From Eublepharis macularius (lineage: Eukaryota > Chordata > Lepidosauria > Squamata > Eublepharidae), in assembly GCF_028583425.1 (NCBI RefSeq), contig NC_072790.1:207864897-207928896 (forward strand): a stretch of 64,000 nucleotides of DNA, in the 5' to 3' direction. Shown piece after piece: positions 9,640-21,345 of this stretch. The first letter of the stretch is position 1; each line of letters starts with the position of its first letter. Position numbers and translations under genes: made by a program. The notes beneath the pieces are model-generated. The model did not search any database and was not told the origin of the DNA. It worked only from the letters and a program-made list of their open reading frames with translations.

Positions 9640-9852
9640 TCAGAAAGATGTAGGCATGCCAACCTCCAGGAAGTGGCTGGAGAATTACAGCTGATCTCCA
9701 GGCTACAGAAATCCATTCCCATGAACCAAATGGCTGCTTTAGAGGGTAGACTGTATGGCATTATACCTTATGGAGCTCCCCAAACCCCGCCCACCCAGGC
9801 ATCACCCTCAAAATCTCCAGAAACTTCTCAACATGGAGCTGGCAACCCTAAT
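9640..9852 (+). repeat. Dispersed repeat A (about 210 bp)
   Basis: It starts near GCCAACCTCCAGGAAGTGGC, passes AATGGCTGCTTTAGAGGGTA and CCCCAAACCCCGCCCACCC, and ends GGAGCTGGCAACCCTAAT. Inverted copies occur at 16318-16530 and, more diverged, at 25000-25240. It looks like a short non-coding interspersed repeat. Confidence 0.65.
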
Positions 9853-10360
9853 TGGGGGTGTCTCCTTTACCAGTACCCCAGCTGCAGTTATCACTGGTAT
9901 TTCTCTGTGACCCCCCCTCCCAAGATAGGATCTCTTTTTGTTGTTTAGATTTGAGCGGCTGCCCTCTTCCTTCTGGGCTGAAGTTCCAGTCTGGAGTTCT
10001 TCTGTTCCATCCTTAGAATCGACTTCTGCTGCCTGCTTTCCTTCTGTTTATTATGAGGATGATAAGGTTCTGTTAGGTCTCCTCTATCCTGGGGGTGGCT
10101 CTTCATTTCTGGTGTGGCTGCACCAACATCCAGTCAGGCTAGTCAACCCACATAGTTAACGGGGCCCCTGCTGTAATGCCTGACACAATGAATTTGGCAT
10201 GCCAGAGATCCACAATTAGCCTTCAAATCCTCTGTGTCAAATAGAGAATATGCTGGAATTTGTTTCTGCTCTTTTTTTAAAGGAATGGTGTAGTCATTCT
10301 CTCTTTTCACCATGAGAGGTGGGTAAACAGGAGAGGGGGGTGGATCGGTAGTGAGCAAGA
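9853..10360. other. No gene recognised
   Basis: Intergenic sequence with pyrimidine-rich patches; no coding or repeat family identified. Confidence 0.5.
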
Positions 10361-10485
10361 TTCAAGTACAGTAGCACCTAAAAGATCAACAAGATTTGCA
10401 TATACCCTGCAAATTTTGTTGGTCTTCAAGCTGCTACTGAACTCAAATCTTCCTCTTCTACTGCAGACTAACATGGGGTCACTCT
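10361..10485 (+). repeat. Foldback repeat B, copy 1
   Basis: It contains CAGTAGCACCT, then the near inverse AGCTGCTACTG, and ends TTCTACTGCAGACTAACATG. Related copies are at 25354, 31376 and 38300. Its two arms pair with each other, so the RNA would form a hairpin. Confidence 0.6.
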
Positions 10486-11958
10486 AAACATTACTTCCTT
10501 CACAAATTCACCACAGAACCAACTTGGATTCATGCACACACACACACAGCAGCTCTGGTGAATGGCTTGTATAAAAGAGAGCCCAAATGAGCTCAGAAAG
10601 ATGCTGACAGAGCCGGGAGAACTCCTGCCCTTCTCTCAAGTCCTCCCCCACCCCAGAGCAAAGACAGTGCGAGGGGGGGGGAGAGTTTTCCTGTTTCTGC
10701 TGCTGCATATGGTTGTACTGTGTGCAGTGCAGCAGAGCCATTGGTAGATTAGGGTGGCGATAAGTTCTGTTGCAATTTTGGAACAGCATAGCAGAGAGAT
10801 CTTGTGATTTCTGGTACCTTCTGTCAAATGTGAGCTGGTCTCTGCCATGGTGGTAGAATCCTCACCAACTGAATCTGCCCTCATCTTCCTCCTCTCTGCT
10901 CCTGCCCACTTTGACCAGAGTTTACAGGTAGTTGATAGTTTCAGCCTAACTACAGATCTTTATAGGCCCTTACTGTTTACTCTCCCTGCACGATGAAAAG
11001 AAAGGACATCTGTCTTTCCCAGAAAGCCAAGCAAATACAAATTCTAATATATCCTATATTTGATTTCCTTGATTATGATTCTATGCACAAATACAGTGCT
11101 TCACATAGTAGAGGTTCTTGCCTCTGAAGAGATCTTGAAGCATATGATGCTGCAGCATCATGGAAGCTGAGCAGGAGTGAGCCTGATCAACATACCTCTT
11201 TTATGTCATTGTCACCTTTTTATTTCAAAGTGCATCTGATGCAGAGCCCAGATGCGCTGCCTTTATGGGATATTATGGCTATTGCTGAACTTTTATTTCC
11301 TATTGTATTCAGCTGTGGTTACGGCTGGTTTTATTGGGATTGTATTTTGATGTCTGCAATTCGAAAGTTTCATTGTGTGTTTATGGCATGTAAGCCACCT
11401 TTGGAGCAGAGGGTTAGAAATTAGATGAATTTCTCTATCAGTTCCTGGATTAGACTCTACTGGAAGCTGCTCTGAGCTAGTGAAAGAGTGGGAAATGGAG
11501 CAAAGAAAGCATGACTCCACCTCTCACTTTCTCTTTTTAGTAGCATAGGAGCATGGGTTGCTAATTTGATTGGGCGTGGTATTTATGGAGGGGCAGTTTA
11601 ATTCTCTCTCCAGCATAATGCCCATCCTTCAAAGCTGCTTGTAAGCCCTGTGGGGAGAGGAGATACAGTCCCTGAGTGATGCCTAAGGTTTCCACCCCGT
11701 GAAGCCATGGTAGTTGGTGGGTGGGATCAGGTAAATATTGTAGGAGGAAAGAGCTCTCTGACTGCTGCCTGCCTGATTAAATAAACAGCTCAAAACACCT
11801 GATCTGAAGTTAAAATAAATTGTGGGAAATCCTGTCACAACTGCCTAGTTGTGGAACATAATTAGTTTGGCACGTATGCACACCCATTGCATTTCTGCAC
11901 ATTTGGATTCTATAGTTTGGCTGCTTGAGGAACAAGTATACACCGAGGCTTGTTACTT
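10486..11958. other. Mostly unassigned; possible LINE tail at 11230-11430
   Basis: A short (AC)n tract lies near 10537-10550. At 11230-11430 the run TGTGTGTTTATGGCATGTAAGCCACC resembles a diverged L2/CR1 3' tail, at low certainty. The rest shows no recognisable feature. Confidence 0.35.
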
Positions 11959-11978
11959 AAAAAAGAAATAGAAGTTCT

Positions 11979-12680
11979 CTTGGAAAGTAAATGTTAAAAT
12001 AACTAAATCTGCTGTGTTTAAAGAGAACTTATATAAGATGTTCCATAGATGGTATCTAATGCCAGTTAGACTGGCTAAAATGTTTAAAAATATGTCAAAT
12101 AAGTGTTGGAAATGTAAAGAAGGTATAGGGACATTTTTCCACATGTGGTGGTCCAGCAAAGAAGTGCATAGATATTGGATAATGGTACATAAATTATTAC
12201 AAAATATCTTACAGACAACAATTCCTTTGAAACCAGAAATTTTTCTATTAAACTGTATGTCGGACATAAAGAGAGAGCAAGAACACTTAGTAATCCATAT
12301 AGTAACAGCGGCTAGAATCTTATTAGCAACCTATTGGAAACAACAAAGAGTCCCCCAACAAGAAGAATTAATAACAAAGGTAATGGAGATGGCGGAAATT
12401 GATAAATTAACATTGTTAATGAAAGAGCAAATGGAAGAAGACTTCTCTGTACCATGGGATCCCTTCTACAAATGGATGATAAATAACTATAATCGGTAAA
12501 CATAAATATGATACTAAGATTAACTGTATAATGACATAATAGAACTCACAATTAAAGATGTAACAAGATGGAATATAAGAGATAAAGAAATAGATAATAG
12601 ATATTGACAAGTAAAATGATAACTGTCTCATGTTTGTATATATATGAGTTGAAAAACAATAAAAATATAATAATAATAAT
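11979..12680 (+). mobile_element. 5'-truncated L1 retrotransposon with 20 bp target duplication
   Basis: The same 20 bases, AAAAAAGAAATAGAAGTTCT, lie at 11959-11978 and 12681-12700. Between them are the end of an L1 ORF2, a short 3' UTR and an A-rich TAATAATAAT tail. The perfect duplication and the tail show target-primed insertion with 5' truncation, and suggest a recent event. Confidence 0.92.
12014..12499 (+). pseudogene. L1 ORF2p C-terminal fragment
   Basis: A 161-codon open piece that contains the C-terminal Cys/His region of L1 ORF2p: CWKCKEGIGTFFHMWW fits the C-x2-C with downstream His, followed by an alternating hydrophobic helical stretch (LVIHIVTAARILLATYWKQQ). The endonuclease and RT domains are absent because the insertion is truncated at 11979. 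It ends in PFYKWMINNYNR at a normal stop, close to the 3' UTR. It has no promoter of its own and is a relic of the insertion, not a host gene. The piece is open throughout, in line with a young age. Confidence 0.85.
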
Positions 12681-12700
12681 AAAAAAGAAATAGAAGTTCT

Positions 12701-13290
12701 TTATTGTAAGAGAATTTCAAACTAGATAGAAAAAACAGAATAAAGGCTTCTAGCTATCTAGGCTAGGATGGAGAGAGATTGTAGAAAGCATGTTGAACCC
12801 TCATGGTGGATGAAGGAAACAGAGAGAGAGGAGGAAGTGACCAAATTGATGGAACCCCTAAAAGTAGCATTCTGGGTAACAAAGGGACAGCAGCAGAAGT
12901 GTTCAAAGGAAAGGTCAGGGAGCAGCCTTATCTACCCCCGTACACACTCTCTACTGTTGTCCCTTGAGACTCTGGTGTCTGTCTTAGCATTAAGTGACAT
13001 TGCATAGTCCATTCCTTCCAGCACCCATTTCATGGAGATGAAGAAGGAACGGCCCCCTTCATGTGCAAAGAGGAAGCCAGTGCATCAAAGACCAAACCTC
13101 CTTTGCCAGTGGGGTGCAGGTTCATGCAAAAGGCTTGCCTCTTTTTAAAAGCAGAACCCAGAAGTGGGAGACAAAGGTTGGAAGCTCTTTGGATGTGGTA
13201 TGGACACATCTCCTCATGCAGTCCCCTGTAGCAAATTTTGTCAACAGCCACTAGTTCTGGCATACCGTAAATACGCACACATAATAAACT
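12701..13290. other. No gene recognised
   Basis: Starts with the second L1 duplication, then unassigned sequence. CTAGCTATCTAGGCTAGGATGG near 12750 has a weak match to TCTAACTAGCTAGGATGG near 22218, perhaps two diverged copies of an unnamed repeat. Confidence 0.35.
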
Positions 13291-13294
13291 GAGG

Positions 13295-13515
13295 GCTGCT
13301 GTAGCATAGTGGTTAAGTGGCTGATGAAAATCAGCACTCTGGTGGTTTGACTCCCACTATTGCCATGAGGTCTTCAGGAGGCCTTGGTTAAGCTACTCCT
13401 CTCAACCCCAGCTCCCCAGGCGCATTGTGGTGATAATAATAACACTGACTTCATCTACAGCTCTGGGTGTGGCACTAATCTGTCCAGAAGAGCAGTATAT
13501 AAGCACAGTGTTATT
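13295..13515 (+). repeat. tRNA-derived SINE, second family
   Basis: Begins GGGCTGCTGTAGCATAGTGG, with an A-box-like TAGCATAGTGGTTAAG and a degenerate B box in TGGTTTGACTCCC. It ends near AGAGCAGTATATAAGC. The head is tRNA-like but cannot fold as an intact tRNA. Confidence 0.6.
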
Positions 13516-13750
13516 ATTACTGTACATTTGCTGCCATATGCTTTTATTCAGGTGAGCAGCATGTAGAAGCTAATGTATGTGTTCCTTCACCTTCAACTCT
13601 TCTTTCACTGATAAGAGAAGACTTGGAAGGTGTTTGGGAGTTGCTGACATTAGCCTTAAACACTGTCAATCATATCCAGGGTGAAAAGTAACCAATAGCA
13701 TTCCTTCCCCCAGGAGATGGTGAAGCTGCTAGGTTTATTTCAGTATTTCT

Positions 13751-14234
13751 TTTTTTAAAATAAAAAAAATATATTCAGTAAAAAAAAGCTGATTACAAAG
13801 CTTCCCAAATTCACCTCCAATTCTATAAACAAATCATGCAGATGTTATTAAGTTTATTTCACCATACTAGTCAAAATAACAATGCATTTATCAAACTTAT
13901 CCTTTACCATGCAATATTTTTATTAAATTATTTATAGGCTGCCTTTCTCAGGTTGATTAACTCAACTGTACATATTACATTAGCTTTTTGAACTGCCCCT
14001 CTTCATTCGGAATTATGTTCCGTTTCCAGTTTCTAGCAAAAACTAATCTTGCAGAGATTATGGCATTTAAAACAAATTCTTAAGCATCCTTGGAAAGGAA
14101 GTCTATATAATTCAACAAGAAACTTGTAGGTAGAAGGGTAACTCCTTACCTATTCCTTGAGAAATAGCTCTAGAAATCATTTCCCAATATCCTTGGGCTC
14201 TACTGCATCTTCATCACATATGTTAAAGGTGGCA
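13751..14234 (-). mobile_element. 5'-truncated L1 retrotransposon with 17 bp target duplication
   Basis: TTTATTTCAGTATTTCT occurs at 13734-13750 and 14235-14251. Inside, the minus strand ends in an A-rich tail (T run at 13750) and carries decayed L1 ORF2 C-terminal sequence, such as the reading RNWKRNIIPNEE near 14000-14040. It is older than the L1 at 11979, as its frame is broken, though its duplication is still exact. Confidence 0.8.
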
Positions 14235-14259
14235 TTTATTTCAGTATTTCTGCCTCCCT

Positions 14260-14800
14260 ACCCATAGAATTCTTCAGGTGGTTGACAAATGCTATTGAAA
14301 GACAAAATAAAAACAATAAAATAGCTAATACAAAATCAAAACAAAGTGCAGGGAAAAGGAAAATAGAGTTGGATGCTGTAAGCACATTGATAATATTTCC
14401 TTCAAGTTAGGCTACTTTATTCCAAATGAGAGATTTCATGTAGATAGTAAATAGCATGAAGAACAAGCTAGTATTGGATACCAGGAGGCCATGTAGCAAT
14501 CACCCAGAACCACTTTGGAACAGGTCAGTCAGGTAGGAATGAAACACCAGAGAGTCGTGCCCCCATTCTCATTCTAGGGAACCAGGGGATGATATCAAAA
14601 ACAGCTGAGGGGTCCACTTATGCTCTAGACATTGACATCTTGTGTGTGGAAGACAGAACCAAGGAATAACTGGGTCAACCAACGAGGTCACTTCCCTATT
14701 CCAGAGATTTGCTTTAACAGGACTACCAAATATGTCAATAGGGCACTTTCTGGATACCTCCAGGAAATCATCTGAACCCAGCGTTCTTCAAAGGCAACCC
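14260..14800 (-). repeat. L2-type LINE fragment, RT region
   Basis: The order of segments on the minus strand resembles the RT region of the LINE at 7340-7600. A degenerate FNIYM-like region lies near 14430-14450 and loop regions follow to 14600. It is strongly diverged and has no open frame. Confidence 0.5.
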
Positions 14801-14844
14801 TTTTAAATTAGTGCCTTGGCCCTTCAAAAGTTCTGAGTTCTTGT

Positions 14845-14940
14845 GAGTCAAACAGGGCAAGCCTATGCAGGCTTATTTCAGTCCACTAGAATGAATGGGC
14901 TTAGGCTGAGGTACCTCTGCATAGGATTGCACTGTAAACC
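14845..14940. repeat. Palindromic repeat E, copy 1
   Basis: A stretch with GAATGGGCTTAGGCTGAGG and CTGCATAGGATTGCACTGTA. Other copies at 32541-32632 and 53110-53205 show that the consensus is nearly self-complementary around AAGCCCATTG. Confidence 0.5.
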
Positions 14941-14945
14941 CCCCT

Positions 14946-16317
14946 GGGCATAGTCTGTCCATTACTAGGGGAGTGTTAAGATTTCCCAATTCCCAGCCTC
15001 ACATGTCAACACAGAGAACCATATCAAACCATAGCTGTCATGAGAGCTCCCAAGTCCTGAGCCACTCCAGAATCCAGATAATGTGGCTTCAGCATGGATC
15101 CATTTGACTGATCTAGGAAGTGTAGCTCTTATTCTCAGTACATCTTGTTTACCCTCATATAATCTCATAGCCAATTGTGATTGGTCACATGGCATTGTGA
15201 TAACATACTGTTCAATATGATCCCTGATTGTCTGGGATCACCCATGTGACTAACCGAAGAAGAAAACTAATACAAAAAAGTACCATTGCCATGACTTTTT
15301 TGATATAACACCACAGTTCCTTTCTGTACTGAAGCTAAGTATATGCAACTGAAATGCAAGCATAATCTTCCCGTTTATCTTTGCCTCTAGCTCTTTCCAC
15401 TTCCCTTAGATTTTCTCTGCTATTTTAAATTTTAGATTGTAAACTCTTTGAAGTAGAAGCCTGTCTTCCTGCCATGCACATTAACGTGCACACATATATT
15501 ATATAATAGAATATAAAATAATCGATATCATAAAGTAAAACAACAGCAACAACAATAATCCATAATTGTAATATCTAGAAGAAAAAAACATCAGACTAGC
15601 CATGGCTAAGGGAAGCAAAGGTATCCAACAAGATTGGGAAAAATAGTTATTTTCAAAATTGAAGGTGATGTTCTTGCTGAACAGCGCCATTTTCAGGCCA
15701 GATATTTAAATGGGAGGATATTTGGTACAGCCTCATCCAGAATCTTTGCTCTGTCCTGGAAGAAACAAACCCTGCAGTGATTCCTCTGTCTTTCCAGAGC
15801 CTCTTTCAAAACAGGGCATGCTTTGCCTGTGTTTTGTCTGTGATTATGTCTTTTTTTTATAAATAGGCTCCTAAGTGTCGGGGCCCAGCAGGTGGTACAG
15901 GCACAGCATGTCTTATGCCTCAGTGGGGTCTCTCTCTTTCTCCCTGGCTCAATTTCCGATAGAGAATGTTTGCTGTCACAGCCACAATTCTACTCATCAT
16001 TTGGATTTTATTTTTCCCCTCAAGAGAAAGTTAGTAAAGTTATAACAATAATATATCCCCTGGGGTGGAAACCTGCACGAAGATAAGCTCAAAGCTATTC
16101 CCGTGGACATGGCGAGAGATACCTCATGAAGAGACTGGTGTCAGCAAAATAGCCCATAATCAAGTTATTTATGCCCAATACAGAGTTACTCTGAGGAGGT
16201 TCTCCTCAGCATCAGTAAGTTGAGGAATTCTTAAAAGAACAGAAGAGTTCCTTTAGATGGGGAGCTGATGAATTTATACCTGCTAGAACTCAGTGTTGTA
16301 TTTTCTCACCGTCGACT
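14946..16317. other. No gene recognised
   Basis: AT-rich intergenic DNA, including a low-complexity patch of TATA/AAC runs at 15490-15560. No coding or repeat signal that I can name. Confidence 0.5.
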
Positions 16318-16530
16318 AGGCTTGCTAACTCCAGATGGAGAAATTCTTGGAGATTTGGGGGTGGAGCCCAGGGAAGGCAGGGTTTGGAGATAAGGGGGAC
16401 ACCAGAGGGGTATCATGCCATAGAGTCCCCCCCGCTCCAAACAGCCAGTTTTCCCAAGGGAACTGATTTCTGTAGCCTGGAGCTCAGTTATAGTTCCAGG
16501 AGATCTCCTGGAGGTTGGCAATGTTACTAT
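16318..16530 (-). repeat. Dispersed repeat A, inverted copy
   Basis: Reverse-complement match of the repeat at 9640-9852, with GGGGGTGGAGCCCAGGGAAG, GAACTGATTTCTGTAGCCTG and CTCCTGGAGGTTGGCAA in the expected reversed order. Confidence 0.65.
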
Positions 16531-17079
16531 GGTCAGCCTTTACCCCCATCAAAAATAAATGCAAGATTATAGTGGCAGAAAACCTCGGCTTGTCATTGTG
16601 TATCCATTCATACTGTCTCAAATTCCTGATTATGTACATGAAAAATCAGTAGTTTGCAAGCACTTGTTTATTACATTTAACACTTTACATTTTTGGATAT
16701 AGTTGAAACTTCTTGAGGCAGAACTACACATTACAAGTACTTTCATGATTTATTTATTTATTTACAAAAACTATACTCTGCCTTTCATTGCAAGGATTAT
16801 CAAAATGTGATAAACAATTGACATTTAGAAGTTTTCAGATATACCAACATAATCATACTCAGGAATATTTCCTCTTTCCATCTTAATGAACTTTGCTATT
16901 AGATCAACAGGTATTTAATGAAATATATAATCAAGTTGGTTTAAAATGAAAAAATAATAACTGTTGTTCTAAAATATTTGAATTTAATTTGACGATGTAT
17001 TGACTCTTAAATAGTTTTACAACAAAAACATATCTGTACTTTATGATTACTGCTTCAGAAGAAACAAGCAAGACATTTT
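16531..17079. other. AT-rich DNA with a likely SINE/LINE tail at 16750-16830
   Basis: TTTATTTATTTATTTAC followed by ACTCTGCCTTTC at 16750-16785 looks like a reversed 3' tail of an L2/CR1-type element. The remainder is plain AT-rich sequence. Confidence 0.4.
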
Positions 17080-18045
17080 AAAGATATTTCCAATGGGTAT
17101 ACTAATAAACTTATCTTACATCTAAAACTAATTACATATAAGATATTATATCATAAAATTATAATATATATAAATTATATTAATCAATTAAATAACATAT
17201 ACAAGTGCAATAAAAACTGTATCAAAGACAAGACAAACATAATTTCCATAACTTCATGCAAATCAAAACCAATAATAATAATAAAAATCTATATCACTTA
17301 TTTCCCATCTTTATCTATAATAAGTGTAATAAGTTTCCCATTTTCTTTTTAAATTCCTTGATCAGTCTTTTATTTATATAATGCATTAATCTGGCCAATA
17401 CAACATATTCTGCCATTTTATCTTTCCAGTTTTCTCTAGTCGTGCATTCCTCCACTTTCTATTTGGTTGACATTATTGTTCTTGCTGCCATCAACATATA
17501 CCTGAAGAATTCTTGTAATGTTCTTTCCACATTATCTGGCAAAATTCCCAACAGCATTGTCTCAGATTTCATAGCAAAATCAATTTTTAAAATCCTCTGA
17601 ATTTCAGCAAGTATTTCTTTCCAATTTTTGGGGGTTTTTTGCATGTCCACCTTCTGCTTCTTTGTACTTCCAACACGCCCCTATGTACATTTTTTCAGTG
17701 TCTTTTGGGGTAATATACCATTGGTAAAATATTTTATACCAGTTTTCTCTTAATGCTTGACTCACAGTAAATTTTGTATCTTTCAAAGATAAATTTTCCT
17801 GCTGTTGAAAATGTTATCTCTTCTCCAAAATCCTGGATCCATTTCAATAGACACAGTTTAGCTTGTTCTGTTTCTGTATCATATTGAAGTAAAAGTTAGT
17901 AAATTTGTACTAATATATGATCTTTCAGTTGAGTAATTATCTTCAAAATTGTTAAGTCTCTTATTCAACCTCCATAAGCATGAGCAGCTTCTTTTGGTCT
18001 AGAAGTTAATTGGAGATAAACCAGCCATTGTATCTTAAGAATTTT
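17080..18045 (-). mobile_element. L1 retrotransposon 3' part, minus strand
   Basis: Minus-strand pieces read SQALRENWYKIFYQWYITPK (about 17770-17710) and then LKIDFAMKSETMLLGILPDN (about 17590-17530), both found again in the plus-strand L1 at 56862. They are parts of the L1 ORF2p C-terminal region, here broken by stops. The 3' UTR is very AT-rich (17100-17330). I could not define exact ends or a target duplication. Confidence 0.75.
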
Positions 18046-18081
18046 TTTTGTTATAATTTTTGATTCAGACTGTGATTGCTT

Positions 18082-18273
18082 GGCTGTTTTCACACTGCTT
18101 ACCTTCCCTCACAATGACCCAGAACATCATGCAAAAAATGCGGAAGATTGCGTTTTCTCGCGTGAAATTTGCGCAATATTGTGCAAATCTCATGCGAGAA
18201 AACGTGATCTTCCGCGGTTTTTGTGTGATGTTCCGGGTTGTTGCGAGGGAAAGTAAGCAGTGTGAAAATGGCC
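18082..18273. mobile_element. Palindromic MITE, Harbinger-like, with 3 bp TSD (CTT)
   Basis: A 192 bp element that is almost one full palindrome. The left end GGCTGTTTTCACACTGCTTA matches the inverse of the right end TAAGCAGTGTGAAAATGGCC, and the arms stay complementary down to the centre at GCGCAATATTGTGC. CTT flanks both sides (18079-18081 and 18274-18276). A GGCC-type end and a 3 bp duplication fit PIF/Harbinger MITEs. A relative lies at 61252-61453. Confidence 0.8.
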
Positions 18274-18276
18274 CTT

Positions 18277-20021
18277 ATTTCTGGGAAGGATATTACTGGT
18301 TCAGGAGTCAAATCTGAGTGGTTTTTCTTCAGGGCTGTTTTTTTCAAAGGTGAATCTATTCAAGGATCTAGGGCAGCTGCTTATAAAGATAATGGCACCA
18401 AATTTACACAAAACCGAGTCCTCCCTCTAATCTTAATACTCCCTAAGTTTCAAGAGATTGAACAAAGGGGGTTGATTTTACAGATCCAAGAAGTAAGTCC
18501 TTCTCTTCACAACTGCTTTTTGCTGATTTCTAAATTGGCAGCAGCCTAGCAGGAGAACTCCAGATGGGTGTTAGCATTAAAAAAAAAAAACCTGTCTGCA
18601 TTCATTACAGTTTCAAACTCTTAGAAATACTGACTGACAATATTTTTTTTAACCTTTCTGTTGAAAAGTCTCTGCAAATGCCATGCTTCCTTGTTTTGGT
18701 CTGTTTAACAAAATTAAGCAGGGGATCGACAGTGTTTCCATTATTCCCTGTGGCGAATTTTGGAGGCTGGGGAGGCTGTTTTTTCATTGAATGACATCAA
18801 AATTGCAGAGGAGTGGCTACTGCCTATCTACTAATGACCATCCAAGTTTCAAGAGAATTGGACCAAACGTTCCAATTCTGTGCCCACTGATTCCTCCCAG
18901 ATTTTTACTTATCTTCAGCTCAGGAATGTTACCCTTGCCTAATTTCTGGTTTCACTCAGAAACTACAACTTAAAACATTTTCCCCCATATTGCTACAACA
19001 GAGATGCAAGCAACTGGTTTCAGAGGAAGGGGGTGTATGAACCAGGCACCCTAAACTCCTATTCTGGGAGCTGAAACCAATCACATCAGACCCCTTAAGC
19101 AACAGGAAGGTGCCTGTTCAGTTAATTTTGTGAGGCTTTTCAGACTCCAGGTTCCCTGAGGTGGTACCCGCATGCAATTTGTGACTCCAGACACAAGATT
19201 GAATAAAATATCTTTTGTTTATTGATTACAAAGTATAGAGAGTGTCGCTGAGCATAAAGCACTCTAATTCAAGATAAGAAAACAAATGAATCTTTCTATT
19301 GCTGGCAAACAGCTATCTGCCTAAAAAAACACTTAAAGCTTGTTACCTATACTTCTCTGTTGTATCTTCTTAGTTGGTAGGTTCTCACCCATTGGTTCAG
19401 CAAAGGAGTTCATTTCCATGCCATGCAACATGAGATATATTGATGACAAGATGCATGGAATCAGTCTTCTCTCTCACATGATGGTAAAGAATAAAGTTAG
19501 AGAAGGGGAGAAAACTAGGCAGCCATCTTTTCAGGGTTGCCAACAACATCTTAACAACCCAAAGCCAATCAGGGCTCACTTGCTTAATTTGTGTTGCTAG
19601 CCATGTGAAATTGGGAAGTGAAGATATGAGCTGCGATAACCAGTTTCTTGAGGCCAAATCTCCAGGGAACTGGCACTGGCCTGCAGGTGTTCAGAATTAA
19701 CAAGACAGCATATTTTTCTAGCTAGGCTGAAACCAGGCCTGCAATAACTTGCAGCCTGAACCAAAGTCCAGTCACTCTTAACAGGAGTTTAAGGCTTGAC
19801 TGGACATCTCCCTTATAGAGCTCTCATGCACTCTGTACTAGCTAACAAACAGAAAACCTTCCCATTAAACTAAATCAACTCACAGAAGGAAAGTGGACTG
19901 TTCCATTTAATGTATATCATAAATATAACTCAGGCATGCCTTAAGTCCTTCATCTCTCATATTTGTAGCAGAACTTCCTGGGTCCAAAGCAAGCAGTAGC
20001 AGTACAGCCTATGGAGCCCAT
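18277..20021. other. Unassigned; possible LTR end near 19185-19250
   Basis: No gene recognised. On the minus strand 19250-19185 reads AATAAACAAAAGATATTTTA and ends in GGAGTCACA, which resembles the R-U5 end of a retroviral-type LTR, but no matching TG start or target duplication was found. CCAAGTTTCAAGAGAATTGG near 18842 resembles a phrase in the hAT MITE at 20240. Confidence 0.35.
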
Positions 20022-20029
20022 CCCAGAAT

Positions 20030-20889
20030 TAGACATGGGCATGAACCAAAAAAAATTAACGAATCCACGATTCATGGTTCGGTGCCAATGACGATCCCGA
20101 AATCGCGAACCGCAACAAACATTTCCCGTTGCCGAACCGGTTCATGGTTCGTGGTGCTCAGAATGGCCCCCATTGCACTTAGAGAGCCCATATTCACAGG
20201 TAGTGTGTAGCAGGCTCTCCTCCAGCCAGCACCCAAGTTTGGTCAAGATTGCAATAGGGATCTTGGAGTTATACCCTTTCCAATCCGAGGCCCCCAGGAA
20301 ACTCCCACAAAAATCCAAGCTCAATTATACTCTCTCTGTCTCTCCCCAAAGGCTAGCAAGTAGCAAGCAACAGCTCTCACACTCCACTGCTCGCTAAAAG
20401 TGAAAGCCAGCCTAGGAGTGCAGTGCTTTTTATAAGCTGAGGTCCCACAGGGCAACGCAGGAGGTCTGTGTTTGGACGTCAGAGCTGCCTATCAGGGTTT
20501 GCAGGGATGAGATTGGAGTGCCCGTGTCTACAGAACACCCCTCCCCCTCCCTCCCCCAGGTGTCTTCTCCCAACTTGTAACCACTTTGAAGCTCCATGGT
20601 TGGAAGGAAGACCTGCCGATCAAGGTAAGCCGGGCTTTGATTTGGGTTTCCAGGGTGACAGAAGGAGTGCAGACAGAGTTCAGGCATTCCCCCGGCTCCA
20701 TTTCCAGGGGAATTGATTGATGGTGCCTGACTGTCTGGCTTCCCGAACCACGGCCAAACGCACCAAACCAGGCTTCTTCTGAATGCTGGTTCGTTTGCCA
20801 AGGACAATCATGAACTGCCGGATTGCGATCACGTGATCGCCAATTTCGTGGGTTTTTGAAGTTCGTAATGCAGTTTGTGCCCATGTCTA
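20030..20889. mobile_element. hAT-type MITE, copy 1, 8 bp TSD CCCAGAAT
   Basis: An 860 bp element with ends TAGACATGGGCATGAACC and GTTTGTGCCCATGTCTA, flanked by exact CCCAGAAT at 20022-20029 and 20890-20897. An 8 bp duplication is diagnostic of hAT transposons. Near both ends many GGTTCG/CGAACC motifs occur, probably transposase-binding subterminal repeats. No transposase frame is present, so it would depend on a source elsewhere. It is the inverted counterpart of the copy at 33481-34299. Confidence 0.9.
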
Positions 20890-20929
20890 CCCAGAATCTT
20901 CAGGGTGTCACAGGAGGAAGTGCCCCCAA

Positions 20930-21345
20930 CCTAGGGGTGCCATTCCCTCACTCAGGGCAGGGGATCATCTGCTCCCACCCTTCCCCCTATGCCCACTTAC
21001 TTATCACTTACTTACTTGGCCCACTTACTTACCTGGGCAGCATGGCGCAGCATGCTCCCGCGCCCACAACAGCCTGATTAAGTCCAAAACTTGCCCTGCA
21101 GTGGACCCATTTCAGGCCGAATTGTGCCTTGCAACAGGCTGATCCAGCCCCTTGGTGGGCACAGGAGCACTCCCGGGCTGCCCTTTGACTAACATGATGA
21201 CATCACTTCCTGGAAGTGATGTCATCATGCAAACTGGGCATGCACGTGTGTGCGCAACACAAGGACCCGGGGGCACAATGAGGTAGGTGCCAGGCTCCCA
21301 ATTTCCTACTGCGGGAGTCAAGGGACCTGGCAACCCTATCCCAAC
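20930..21345 (-). repeat. Dispersed repeat C, inverted copy
   Basis: Reversed copy of a repeat that begins GGGTTGCCAGGTCCC. It ends GGGACCTGGCAACCCTA at 21324-21340 and holds the self-complementary ATGATGACATCACTTCC / GGAAGTGATGTCATCAT at 21193-21231. Other copies are at 26398, 28521 and 63626. Confidence 0.65.
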
